Origin: Roseiarcus sp036488815
GTDB taxonomy: Bacteria; Pseudomonadota; Alphaproteobacteria; Rhizobiales; Beijerinckiaceae
DNA length: 64,000 bases
NCBI GenBank assembly: GCA_036488815.1
Contig: DASXGX010000065.1
Location: 1 to 64,000 of the forward strand
Direction of reading: 5' to 3'
Both the position numbers and the translations under genes were made by a program. Below, piece by piece: positions 24,865 through 32,065 of this stretch. How positions within the stretch are numbered: the stretch's first letter is position 1; every line of letters starts with the position of its first letter. Below the pieces are notes generated by a model that was not told where the DNA came from, made no database searches, and worked only from the letters and a program-made list of their open reading frames with translations.

Positions 24865-26088
24865 ATGAGCGCCATCGTCAGCCATCTTCCGCAAAGCAAT
24901 TTTCGCGCCCGTAGCGGCGAAAGACAGGGGTCGCGCGACTTCATCGCGCGGGCTGAAATCGTCGCGGCGGTCGCGGAGCGCTTCGCCGACGAGGTCGACC
25001 ACGAGGCGCGCTTTCCCGCCGAGGCGTTCGCAGCGATCCGCGAGCAGAAATTGCTGGGCATGCTGATCCCCGCCGAGCTCGACGGCGAGGGCGCCCGCGC
25101 CGCCGACGTCGCCGACGTCTGCGTCATCCTGGGGCGCGCCTGCAGCGCGACGGCGATGATCTTCGCCATGCACCAAGTCAAGGTCGCCTGCCTCGTCCGC
25201 CACGCCAAGGGCAATCCTTGGCAACTCGGCTTGCAGCGCCGCGTCGCCGAGCGCCAGATGCTGCTCTCCTCCTCGACGACGGAGGGCAACAACGGCGGCG
25301 ACATCCGTTCGAGCGAAGCCGCGGTGCGCGTCAAGGGCGCGCGCATCGCGCTCGAACGCAACGCCTCGGTCATCTCTTACGCGGAGCACGCTGACGGGCT
25401 CGTCACCACCGCCAGGCGGTCCGAGACCGCCGCGAGCTCCGATCAGGTGCTCGTCGCCTTCGTGCGCGAGGATTACACGCTCGAAAAGACGCAGAACTGG
25501 GACACGCTCGGCATGCGCGGCACCTGCAGCGTCGGCTTCATCGTGCGCGCCGAGGGCGAAAGCGACCAGGTGCTGCCGGAGCCCTACGAGCGCATCCACA
25601 ATCAGACCATGGCGCCCTACGCGCATCTCTTCTGGAGCTCCGCCTGGCTCGGGGTCGCGACAGGCGCCGTGCGGCGCGCGCGCGCTTTCGTGCGCAAGGC
25701 GGCGCGCTCGGCGGGCGGCCGGATGCCGCCGGCCGCTTCCCATCTCACCAAGGCGCGCGTGTCGCTCGAGACGCTGCGCGGCGCCGTTCAGGCTGGCCTC
25801 GCCACCTTCGAGCGCCATGCGGGCGACCCCGGCGGACTGACCGCCATGGACGCTCAGCTCGCGCTCAATTTCCTGAAGGTCGAGGCCTCCGAGATCGCCG
25901 TGCAGACGGTGATGATCGCGATGCGCGCCTGCGGTCTTTCCGGTTATCGCAACGACAGCGAATTCTCGATGGGGCGCTATCTCAGGGACATCCTCTCCTC
26001 GCCCATCATGATCAACAACGACCGCATCCTCGCCAACGCCGAGGCGGCGGTGCTGATGAGCGAGCCGCCGCTCGCGCTGACCCTCTGA
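24865..26088 (+). CDS. Acyl-CoA dehydrogenase-like flavoprotein (probably acting on a carrier-bound substrate)
   Basis: 407 residues in the ACAD fold: an N-terminal helical domain (A-E-V-D-H-E-A-R-F-P, L-L-G-M-L-I-P), a beta domain with S-S-S-T-T-E-G-N-N-G-G-D-I-R-S-S, and a C-terminal helical domain. It is a distant member: the T-E-P-x-x-G-S flavin block is altered, and I do not see the usual Y-E-G-T segment carrying the catalytic Glu; the corresponding region reads I-M-I-N-N-D-R-I-L-A-N-A. It lies 17 bases before the amino acid:CP ligase, so the substrate may be an aminoacyl- or acyl-carrier protein rather than a CoA ester. Confidence 0.85.
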   Translation: MSAIVSHLPQSNFRARSGERQGSRDFIARAEIVAAVAERFADEVDHEARFPAEAFAAIREQKLLGMLIPAELDGEGARAADVADVCVILGRACSATAMIFAMHQVKVACLVRHAKGNPWQLGLQRRVAERQMLLSSSTTEGNNGGDIRSSEAAVRVKGARIALERNASVISYAEHADGLVTTARRSETAASSDQVLVAFVREDYTLEKTQNWDTLGMRGTCSVGFIVRAEGESDQVLPEPYERIHNQTMAPYAHLFWSSAWLGVATGAVRRARAFVRKAARSAGGRMPPAASHLTKARVSLETLRGAVQAGLATFERHAGDPGGLTAMDAQLALNFLKVEASEIAVQTVMIAMRACGLSGYRNDSEFSMGRYLRDILSSPIMINNDRILANAEAAVLMSEPPLALTL

Positions 26089-26105
26089 GCCGGAAGGAGC
26101 AAGAC

Positions 26106-27029
26106 ATGACCCTCGCGCAACCCGGCCTCGGCAAGCCCGCGGCGTCGCCGGAAGCCATCTTCGACGCCGTGTTCCGGCCGACTGGCGTCGACGGCGTCTA
26201 CGGACGCTCGGGCGCCTATGAATCGGTCGTCGAGGCGCTCGCCGTCTTCATCAGCTGCGAGCGTGACGCGAAGGCGGAAGTCGTCCGCTTTCCCCCCGTC
26301 GCGAGCCGCGCGTTGATCGAGAAATCAGGCTACCTCAAAAGCTTTCCACATCTGCTCGGCTGCGTCTGCGCGCTCGGCGACGGCGACAAGCGCATCGCCG
26401 CCTCCGTTGCCCGCTTCGAGGCGGGCGGGACGTGGACCGACGGCCTTGAGACGAGCGATCTCGTGCTGACGCCGGCGGCTTGCTATCCGGTCTATCCAAT
26501 GGCCGCCGCACGCGGCGCGATCCCGCGAGAGGGGCTCATCTTCGACGTCGCGAGCGACTGTTTTCGCCGCGAGCCGTCACGCGACATCGACCGCCTGCAA
26601 TCCTTCCGCATGCGCGAATACGTGCGGATCGGCACGCCCGAGCAGACGGCAGCTTTCCGTGAGGAATGGATAGCGCGCGCCACAACCCTCGCCGATCGGC
26701 TCGGCCTCAGCTACCGCGTCGAAGCGGCGAGCGATCCGTTCTTCGGGCGCGCGGGCGCGATGGTCAGCCGCTTTCAGGTGGAGCAGCAGCTCAAGTTCGA
26801 GCTCGTCGTTCCCGTACGGTCGGCCGACACGCCGACGGCCTGCATGAGCTTCAACTACCACCGCGACCATTTCGGGCAAACTTGGGGCATGCGCGGCGAA
26901 GACGGCGAGCCGGCCCATACGGCCTGCGTGGCCTTCGGCATGGACCGGCTCGCCGTCGCGCTGTTTGCAACGCACGGAACCGAGGTCGCGAAGTGGCCGG
27001 CGGCGGTGCGCAGCGCGCTCAACGTTTGA
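26106..27029 (+). CDS. Amino acid:[carrier protein] ligase (atypical SerRS homologue)
   Basis: 307 residues homologous to the catalytic core of class-II seryl-tRNA synthetases without a tRNA-binding domain. The motif-2-like block D-C-F-R-R-E-P-S-R-D and the motif-3-like G-M-D-R-L-A-V-A-L are visible. Zinc ligands expected from the archaeal-type SerRS fold appear as Cys126 (P-A-A-C-Y-P), Glu171 (R-M-R-E-Y-V) and Cys274 (H-T-A-C-V-A-F). Proteins of this type in Bradyrhizobium activate Gly or Ala and load them on a carrier protein instead of tRNA. GGAAGGAG precedes the ATG. A matching carrier protein is encoded divergently. Confidence 0.9.
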   Translation: MTLAQPGLGKPAASPEAIFDAVFRPTGVDGVYGRSGAYESVVEALAVFISCERDAKAEVVRFPPVASRALIEKSGYLKSFPHLLGCVCALGDGDKRIAASVARFEAGGTWTDGLETSDLVLTPAACYPVYPMAAARGAIPREGLIFDVASDCFRREPSRDIDRLQSFRMREYVRIGTPEQTAAFREEWIARATTLADRLGLSYRVEAASDPFFGRAGAMVSRFQVEQQLKFELVVPVRSADTPTACMSFNYHRDHFGQTWGMRGEDGEPAHTACVAFGMDRLAVALFATHGTEVAKWPAAVRSALNV

Positions 27030-27049
27030 CGCAAAAAAGTTGCGGCGCC

Positions 27050-27121
27050 CGTCATCGCGGGCGAAGCCAAGCAATGCTCGGCGCCGCCAGCGGAAGTACG
27101 GATTGCTTCGTCTCACTGACG
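27050..27121. repeat. Imperfect palindromic repeat between convergent genes
   Basis: The left arm, CGTCATCGCGGGCGAAGC followed by CAAGCAAT, is the imperfect complement of the right arm GGATTGCTTCGTC...TGACG (27100-27121). The CGTCATnGCG..GAAGC..AAGCAAT pattern is a known type of dispersed intergenic repeat. It lies between the ligase and gcdH stops and may act as a two-way terminator. Confidence 0.6.
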
Positions 27122-27132
27122 ATTCGTAGGCC

Positions 27133-28329
27133 TCAGAAGAAAGCCTGCAGCCCCGTGATCGCGCGCCCGAGAATGAGGGCGTGGACGTCGTGCGCGCCCT
27201 CGTAGGTGTTGACGGTCTCGAGGTTCTGCGCGTGACGCATCACGTGGTATTCGGCCTGAATGCCGTTGCCGCCGTGGATGTCGCGCGCCTGGCGCGCGAT
27301 GTCGAGCGCCTTGCCGCAATTGTTGCGTTTGACGATCGAGATCATCTCCGGCGCTTCGCGTCCCTCGTCCATCAACCGCCCGACGCGCAGCGAGGCCTGA
27401 AGGCCGAGCGCAATCTCGGTCTGCATGTCCGCGAGCTTCTTCTGCACGAGTTGGGTCGCGGCGAGCGGACGGCCGAACTGCTTGCGGTCGAGCGCGTATT
27501 GGCGCGAACGGCGCCAGCAATCCTCGGCGGCGCCCATCGCGCCCCATGAAATGCCGTAGCGCGCGCGATTCAAGCAGCCGAACGGACCTTTCAGACCAGA
27601 GACATTGGGCAACAACCCGCTTTCGGGGACGACGACGCCGTCCATCACGATCTCGCCGGTGATCGAGGCGCGCAGCGAAAGCTTGCCGCCGATCTTCGGC
27701 GCGGAGAGGCCCTTCATGCCCTTCTCCAAAACGAAGCCGCGGATCGCGCCGTCATGCGCCGCCGACTTCGCCCACACGACGAAGACGTCGGCGATCGGCG
27801 CATTGGAGATCCACATCTTCGAGCCATTGAGGCGATAGCCGTCCGAAACCTTCTCGGCCCGCGTCTTCATGCCCGCCGGATCGGAGCCGGCGTCGGGCTC
27901 GGTGAGGCCGAAGCAGCCGATCCATTCGCCGGCCGCGAGCTTGGGCAAATACTTCCGCTTCTGCGCTTCGTCGCCGTAGGCGTAGATCGGATGCATCACC
28001 AGCGAAGACTGCACGCTCATCATCGAGCGATAGCCGGAATCGATCCGCTCGACCTCGCGCGCGACAAGCCCGTAGGAGACGTAGTTCGTACCCGCGCCGC
28101 CGTAGGTTTCGGGGATCGTCATGCCGAGCAGGCCGAGCGCGCCCATTTCGCGGAAGATCGCGGGATCGGTCTTCTCCTGAAGATAGGCTTCGGTGACCCG
28201 CGGCAGCAGCTTCTCGGTCGCATAGTCGCGCGCAGTGTCCCGGATCAGCCGCTCGTCTTCGCTCAATTGATCCTCGAGCAAAAAGGGATCGTCCCAGTGA
28301 AAGCGGGCTCCCGGCGCGGCGTTTGTCAT
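27133..28329 (-). CDS. gcdH: Glutaryl-CoA dehydrogenase
   Basis: GcdH oxidatively decarboxylates glutaryl-CoA to crotonyl-CoA in lysine/tryptophan and aromatic degradation. The 398 residues have the family blocks F-L-L-E-D-Q-L-S-E-D-E, G-Y-R-S-M-M-S-V-Q-S-S-L-V-M-H-P-I, C-F-G-L-T-E-P-D-A-G-S-D-P and the catalytic Glu in N-T-Y-E-G-A-H-D-V-H. It starts at ATG 28329; an ATG at 28356 adds 9 residues. The sequence of its first 30 codons is repeated in decayed form at about 29150-29230 (see findings). It converges on the amino acid:CP ligase gene. Confidence 0.94.
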   Translation of the reverse strand: MTNAAPGARFHWDDPFLLEDQLSEDERLIRDTARDYATEKLLPRVTEAYLQEKTDPAIFREMGALGLLGMTIPETYGGAGTNYVSYGLVAREVERIDSGYRSMMSVQSSLVMHPIYAYGDEAQKRKYLPKLAAGEWIGCFGLTEPDAGSDPAGMKTRAEKVSDGYRLNGSKMWISNAPIADVFVVWAKSAAHDGAIRGFVLEKGMKGLSAPKIGGKLSLRASITGEIVMDGVVVPESGLLPNVSGLKGPFGCLNRARYGISWGAMGAAEDCWRRSRQYALDRKQFGRPLAATQLVQKKLADMQTEIALGLQASLRVGRLMDEGREAPEMISIVKRNNCGKALDIARQARDIHGGNGIQAEYHVMRHAQNLETVNTYEGAHDVHALILGRAITGLQAFF

Positions 28330-28605
28330 GATCAGGCGTGCTCCATGCGTTCCCAACGCGACGCTCCCCTGAGAGGGCGCCGTCGCTCCCGTGGGCGTTC
28401 ATAGCGCAACGCAGGGGCCGCGTCTGCCCTACGCCGCCTCGCCCCCTCATCCACCAAATTCTACGCCGGCTCAATGAAGACGCGCCGCCAATCGTCCTCG
28501 CGTCATCATCGCGCAATCGCGCGACAATGGCCGCAAGTTTTTGGCAGCAGCATCGCATGTCGCCTCCCATCTCAATTTCATCAACAAAACGAAGGGAACT
28601 TCGGC

Positions 28606-29010
28606 ATGCTACGGAAAACACTTGTCGTCTTGGCGACAGCTCTTGCTCTCTCCTCGGGATTCGCTGCGGATGCTATGGCTCGCGGGGGCGGCGGAGGCGG
28701 CGGCGGACACGGCGGCGGCGGCGGAATGGGCGGCCATGCCGGAGGTTTCGGCGGCGGAATGGGCGGCGGCCATGACGGAGGTTTCGGCGGCGGTTTCGGC
28801 GGAATGGGCGGCCATGTCGGAGGTTTCGGCGGCGGTTTCGGCCATATCAGTGGATTTGCGGCCGACCGCGGCCATACTAGCCCGACGCGGGTCAGTGGCG
28901 GCTATGATCACAGGTACAACCGTGGCTACCGCGGCTGGGGAGACGGCGGCTGGTACGCCGACTGCGGCTATCCGTACGCGAATCCCTCCTACGACTGGTG
29001 CACCTATTGA
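28606..29010 (+). CDS. Secreted glycine-rich protein (copy 1)
   Basis: 134 residues. The signal peptide M-L-R-K-T-L-V-V-L-A-T-A-L-A-L-S-S ends near D-A-M-A. The mature part is a Gly/His/Phe-rich stretch with repeats like G-G-H-x-G-G-F-G-G-G, then a tyrosine/tryptophan-rich tail ending Y-D-W-C-T-Y with two cysteines. It is low in complexity and has no known domain. AAGGGA precedes the ATG. It is paralogous to the next gene and both have near-identical leader regions. Confidence 0.8.
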   Translation: MLRKTLVVLATALALSSGFAADAMARGGGGGGGGHGGGGGMGGHAGGFGGGMGGGHDGGFGGGFGGMGGHVGGFGGGFGHISGFAADRGHTSPTRVSGGYDHRYNRGYRGWGDGGWYADCGYPYANPSYDWCTY

Positions 29011-29039
29011 GGGCCGGCTTCCGGCTCTCCCCAGCAAGT

Positions 29040-29068
29040 CGGGCCCGACCGCATCGCGGGCGGGTCCG
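29040..29068 (+). terminator. Stem-loop after glycine-rich gene 1
   Basis: Left arm CGGGCCCGACCGC (29040-29052), loop ATC, right arm GCGGGCGGGTCCG (29056-29068), 11 of 13 positions complementary. It corresponds in position and partly in sequence to the hairpin after copy 2. There is no clear T-run. Confidence 0.5.
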
Positions 29069-29139
29069 GGCCTCTGCGAGAAGCGTCTTGGCTTCCCCCA
29101 ACCGGGGCGTCACACGCCGCCCGAACGCTTGAACGCGCG

Positions 29140-29230
29140 CGAAACGATTGGGGCCGAGCCGCGCGCAGTGTCGCGGATCAACCCCTCGTCGTCGCTTCGA
29201 TCGTAGCCTTCGAGAAAGGGAAGCTCAGCT
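29140..29230 (-). pseudogene. Fragment of a duplicated gcdH 5' end
   Basis: About 30 codons resemble GcdH residues near 10-45 (see the block entry). The remainder of the gene is absent: immediately beyond lies the terminator of glycine-rich copy 1. The local frame is still open but has no functional length. Confidence 0.65.
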
Positions 29231-29342
29231 TCATCCCTCATCCTCGCGCAAGCTAGCGACAATCGCCGCAAGTTCTCGGCAGCAGCTTCGATCGTCGACT
29301 CCCATCTCAGCCCCATCGTTAAGAATTAAGGGAACATCGAAC

Positions 29343-29939
29343 ATGTTACGGAGAACAATTGTCGCTTTGGCGACGGCTTGCGCTCTTTCCTCGGCATTCG
29401 CCGCAGGCGCCGAGGCGCATGGCGGCGGCGGACACGGCAGCTTCGGCGGGATGGTCGGCGGCGTTGGCGGACATATCGGCGGTATCGGTGGCGTTGGCGG
29501 AATCGGCGGCGTTGGCGGACATATCGGCGCAATCGGCAGCCTCGGCGGAATCGCCAACGTTGGTGGACATCCCGGCGGAATCGCCAGCCTCGGCGGAATC
29601 GCCAACGTTGGTGGACATATCGGCGGAATGGCGAGCCTCGGCGGAATCGCCAACGTTGGTGGACATCCCGGCGGAATCGCCGGCGTTGGCGGAATGAGCG
29701 GCGTCGGAATGGGCCACACCGGCGCACTCTACGGCAGCGCTTCGTCGATGAACTATAGCGCCTCGCTGGGTCATGGGAGCGCCCCGATCAGGGCCGCCGA
29801 GGGCCACACCGATGCCGTGGTCCGACCTGATGCCGTGGTCAGTCCCGATGACAATGTTAGCCAAGGGCGTGGATTGATGGCGGCCTGCGCTTACAGCAAC
29901 TATTACACGACGTCCGTCTACTCCTGGTGCAACGATTGA
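29343..29939 (+). CDS. Secreted glycine-rich repeat protein (copy 2)
   Basis: 198 residues. The signal peptide M-L-R-R-T-I-V-A-L-A-T-A-C-A-L-S-S is nearly that of copy 1. The mature part has Gly-Gly-Ile/Val-rich repeats, including three 16-residue units beginning L-G-G-I-A-N-V-G-G-H. The tail ends Y-S-W-C-N-D, parallel to the tail of copy 1 (Y-D-W-C-T-Y), with two cysteines. The repeat region probably forms an extended or beta-helical structure outside the cell or in the periplasm. Function unknown. Confidence 0.8.
   Translation: MLRRTIVALATACALSSAFAAGAEAHGGGGHGSFGGMVGGVGGHIGGIGGVGGIGGVGGHIGAIGSLGGIANVGGHPGGIASLGGIANVGGHIGGMASLGGIANVGGHPGGIAGVGGMSGVGMGHTGALYGSASSMNYSASLGHGSAPIRAAEGHTDAVVRPDAVVSPDDNVSQGRGLMAACAYSNYYTTSVYSWCND
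29541..29684 (+). repeat. Three 48-bp tandem repeats inside glycine-rich copy 2
   Basis: CTCGGCGGAATCGCCAACG begins at 29541, 29589 and 29637, exactly 48 bases apart, with few substitutions between units. In frame, this gives three 16-residue units. The near-identity at DNA level suggests recent expansion. Confidence 0.9.
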
Positions 29940-29949
29940 CGGCGGCTTC

Positions 29950-29984
29950 GGGCTCGACTGCGTCGCAGCCGAGCCCAGGCCTTT
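29950..29984 (+). terminator. Rho-independent-type terminator after glycine-rich gene 2
   Basis: The stem is GGGCTCG-A-CTGCG, single-base loop centre T, CGCAG-C-CGAGCCC (29950-29976), with one mismatch. It is followed by AGGCCTTTT. It starts 10 bases after the stop codon. Confidence 0.7.
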
Positions 29985-30002
29985 TGGAGCGCCGAGCGCG
30001 CT

Positions 30003-30893
30003 TCACTCGAGCGCGCGGCGATATTGCGTCGGCGTCACTCCGGTCAGCTTGTGAAATCCCGACGTGAATGCGCTGGTCTGGGCGAAGCCAAGCCGCATTC
30101 CGATCTCCGTCACCGAGGCCTCCGGCTTGGCGAGCAGCGTCTTGGCATGCTCCACGCGGAGCATCATGTGATAGCGGTGCGGCGGCACGCCGAACGAACG
30201 CTTGAATGCGCGGGCGAAATGATAAGGGCTCAGGTGCGCGAGTTCCGCCATGTCCGAGAGCGAAACCCGTTCGGAGATGTGGGCGGCGACATAGTCCTCG
30301 ACACGCTTCTTCTGCCACCCTGCGAGGCCGCCGCTGAACTGCTGTTCGTCGACGCGCCGGCCGCCATTGAGGCGAACGAGTTCATGGCACAGCACGGCGC
30401 TGAGCGCTTCGGCGTAGAGATCGCTCCCTGAACCTCGCTCCTCGATCCGCGCTTTCAATTTCCGCGCGGTGTCCCAGATGTCGGCGTCGAGGAAGAACAG
30501 GCGCGGCGCGAATTCGACGGCGTCGAAGCCAAGTTCGGGATCGAGCGCAGAGTCCGGATCAATGTAGAAATAGGTCACGCGCATGAGCACGCGCGGCTCT
30601 TGCCAACCGGTGAAGGTGCTCCCCGCCGGAATGAAGGTGAGTTTGCCGGTGAAATCGCGCAGGGTGGAGCGCAGGTGCTCGACCTGCGTTTCGCCGTCTT
30701 CGCGAACGGCCTGTTCTGCCGCGATCAGCAGATGATGGGTCCCACGGAACGCGTACTCGAAGCGCTGGGCCTCGGTGACCCGCACCGTTTCCGCTCGAAT
30801 GCTGTTCCACGTCGCCACTTCGCGCTTGACGATGTGGGCCGGCGTGAAGGCGACGTGCGAAGCTGCGATCTGGCGCGCGCGCGCGGCGTTCAT
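30003..30893 (-). CDS. AraC-family transcriptional regulator
   Basis: 296 residues. The C-terminal 100 residues hold both helix-turn-helix units: S-L-S-D-M-A-E-L-A-H-L-S-P-Y-H-F-A-R-A-F-K and S-V-T-E-I-G-M-R-L-G-F-A-Q-T-S-A-F-T-S-G-F-H-K, ending G-V-T-P-T-Q-Y-R-R. The N-terminal part is a sensor domain of unknown ligand. It is followed on the minus strand by the Gly-rich gene region in the opposite direction, so no obvious target adjoins it; it may regulate itself or a distant operon. Confidence 0.9.
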   Translation of the reverse strand: MNAARARQIAASHVAFTPAHIVKREVATWNSIRAETVRVTEAQRFEYAFRGTHHLLIAAEQAVREDGETQVEHLRSTLRDFTGKLTFIPAGSTFTGWQEPRVLMRVTYFYIDPDSALDPELGFDAVEFAPRLFFLDADIWDTARKLKARIEERGSGSDLYAEALSAVLCHELVRLNGGRRVDEQQFSGGLAGWQKKRVEDYVAAHISERVSLSDMAELAHLSPYHFARAFKRSFGVPPHRYHMMLRVEHAKTLLAKPEASVTEIGMRLGFAQTSAFTSGFHKLTGVTPTQYRRALE

Positions 30894-31330
30894 GGATCAA
30901 TCCTCTCGAGTGATTGTCAAACCCCTCGAGCGTCCTGTCCCTAGCAACCGGCTCATCGCCGCTTGCCGCCAATATGGGCCGGCCACCCCCATGCACAAGC
31001 AGCATGGGACCGGCTTCTGTTCACATCCTGATGAATTGGCAGGCGCCGCCAGATCACGAAAAAATGCACAAGGCTGCTTAAGAAGCGCCCGGATCAGACG
31101 TCATCTCCCTCTCGTCGGCGTCAACCGATTCGAGAGCCTTTGCAATACGGCGCAACCGGGAAGAGTTGAAAAGTCTCTTGCTGCGCTCGTTCGAGGAAGG
31201 GGCGCGGTGGCCGATCGATCGCGCCTCGATGCGCGTGCTCTCGCGCATGGGTCTCACTGTGGCGGAGGTCGCTCAGCATTTCGGCGCTCGATCCCGCCGA
31301 AGTCCGCGCTTTGCTGAGCCAGGCGTAACG
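30894..31330. other. Intergenic region between AraC regulator and fabG-like gene
   Basis: About 440 bases. The right third holds a small frameshifted gene (listed separately). The left part (30894-31140) has no recognisable gene and probably carries the promoter of the AraC-family gene. Confidence 0.45.
31145..31328 (+). pseudogene. Small frameshifted hypothetical gene
   Basis: The first frame reads R-R-N-R-E-E-L-K-S-L-L-L-R-S-F-E-E-G, then M-R-V-L-S-R-M-G-L-T-V-A-E-V-A-Q-H-F. Near 31275-31285 it must shift to continue as A-L-D-P-A-E-V-R-A-L-L-S-Q-A and stop at 31326-31328. Both halves have normal coding composition and together resemble one small HTH-like protein. No ATG precedes it; ATA occupies the likely position. 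Either a decayed gene or a sequencing error. Confidence 0.35.
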
Positions 31331-32065
31331 CTACGCCGTCCCGCCCGCGTCGACCGTCAGCACCGCGCCGCTGATGTTACGGCCCCCCTCGCCCAACAAG
31401 AAGGCGGCCATCGCGGCGACATCCTCCGTCTCTGCCAGCCGGCGCAAAGCGCTGCGGCTGGCGACGCGCGCGCGGTCGCCCTCGTTCATCCCGCGCGTCA
31501 GCTCCGTGTCGATGAAACCCGGCGCGATAGCGTTCACCGTGACCCCGACGCGGCCGACTTCGCGCGCCAGCGATTTGGTGAAGCCGACCAGCGCCGCCTT
31601 GCTGGCGGCGTAAGCGGAGAGGCCGTTGAAGCCGGTGGCGGCGACGATCGAGGCCATGTTGACGATACGCCCGCGCCCCGCCGCCATCATGCCGCGCGCC
31701 ACATATTTGGTCAGGACGATGGGCGACAGCGTGTTCAGGCGCAGCAACGCCTCGATGTCCGCGTTGGCCATGTTCGCCAGCAGCCCTTCTGCGCTGGCGC
31801 CGGCGTTGTTGACGAGGCCGTAGATCGCGCCCCGCGCCGCCTTCAGATCGCGAACGAAGGCGGGAATCGCTTCGATGTCCGAAAGGTCGAGCGCCTCGAA
31901 ATGGATCGCGCCCGAACCCGGGCGTTCCGCCTCGGCGATCGCCGCGTCGAGCTCTTCGCTCGTCTTACGCGCGACCGCGAAGACGTTGTAGCCCTCGCGT
32001 GCAAGCCGCTTGGCGATTGCGAGGCCGATACCGCGGCTCGCTCCGGTCACGACGACGTTATCCAT
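31331..32065 (-). CDS. SDR-family 3-oxoacyl-ACP reductase-like protein
   Basis: 244 residues. The NADP-binding motif is T-G-A-S-R-G-I-G at residue 7, with N-N-A-G at about 88, the catalytic Ser in N-M-A-S-I-V-A-A-T-G, and Y-A-A-S-K in the active site. It is FabG-like, ending V-D-A-G-G-T-A. Because it overlaps an adenylate-forming ligase gene (8 bases) that overlaps a carrier-protein gene, it probably reduces a ketoacyl group on that dedicated carrier protein, not in housekeeping fatty-acid synthesis. Confidence 0.92.
   Translation of the reverse strand: MDNVVVTGASRGIGLAIAKRLAREGYNVFAVARKTSEELDAAIAEAERPGSGAIHFEALDLSDIEAIPAFVRDLKAARGAIYGLVNNAGASAEGLLANMANADIEALLRLNTLSPIVLTKYVARGMMAAGRGRIVNMASIVAATGFNGLSAYAASKAALVGFTKSLAREVGRVGVTVNAIAPGFIDTELTRGMNEGDRARVASRSALRRLAETEDVAAMAAFLLGEGGRNISGAVLTVDAGGTA

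Larger units (their letters stand above)
29011..29342. other. Duplicated intergenic block with decayed gcdH 5' fragment
   Basis: On the minus strand at about 29140-29230 a frame reads F-L-E-G-Y-D-R-S-D-D-E-G-L-I-R-D-T-A-R-G, clearly the counterpart of GcdH F-L-L-E-D-Q-L-S-E-D-E-R-L-I-R-D-T-A-R-D. The following leader (about 29230-29342) matches 28490-28605 before copy 1, for example GACAATCGCCGCAAGTTCTC against GACAATGGCCGCAAGTTTTT. The block was therefore copied together with the Gly-rich gene. Confidence 0.8.

Noticed and set aside
29541..29684. CRISPR-like array
   Set aside because: The units are contiguous without spacers, in frame, and encode protein repeats.
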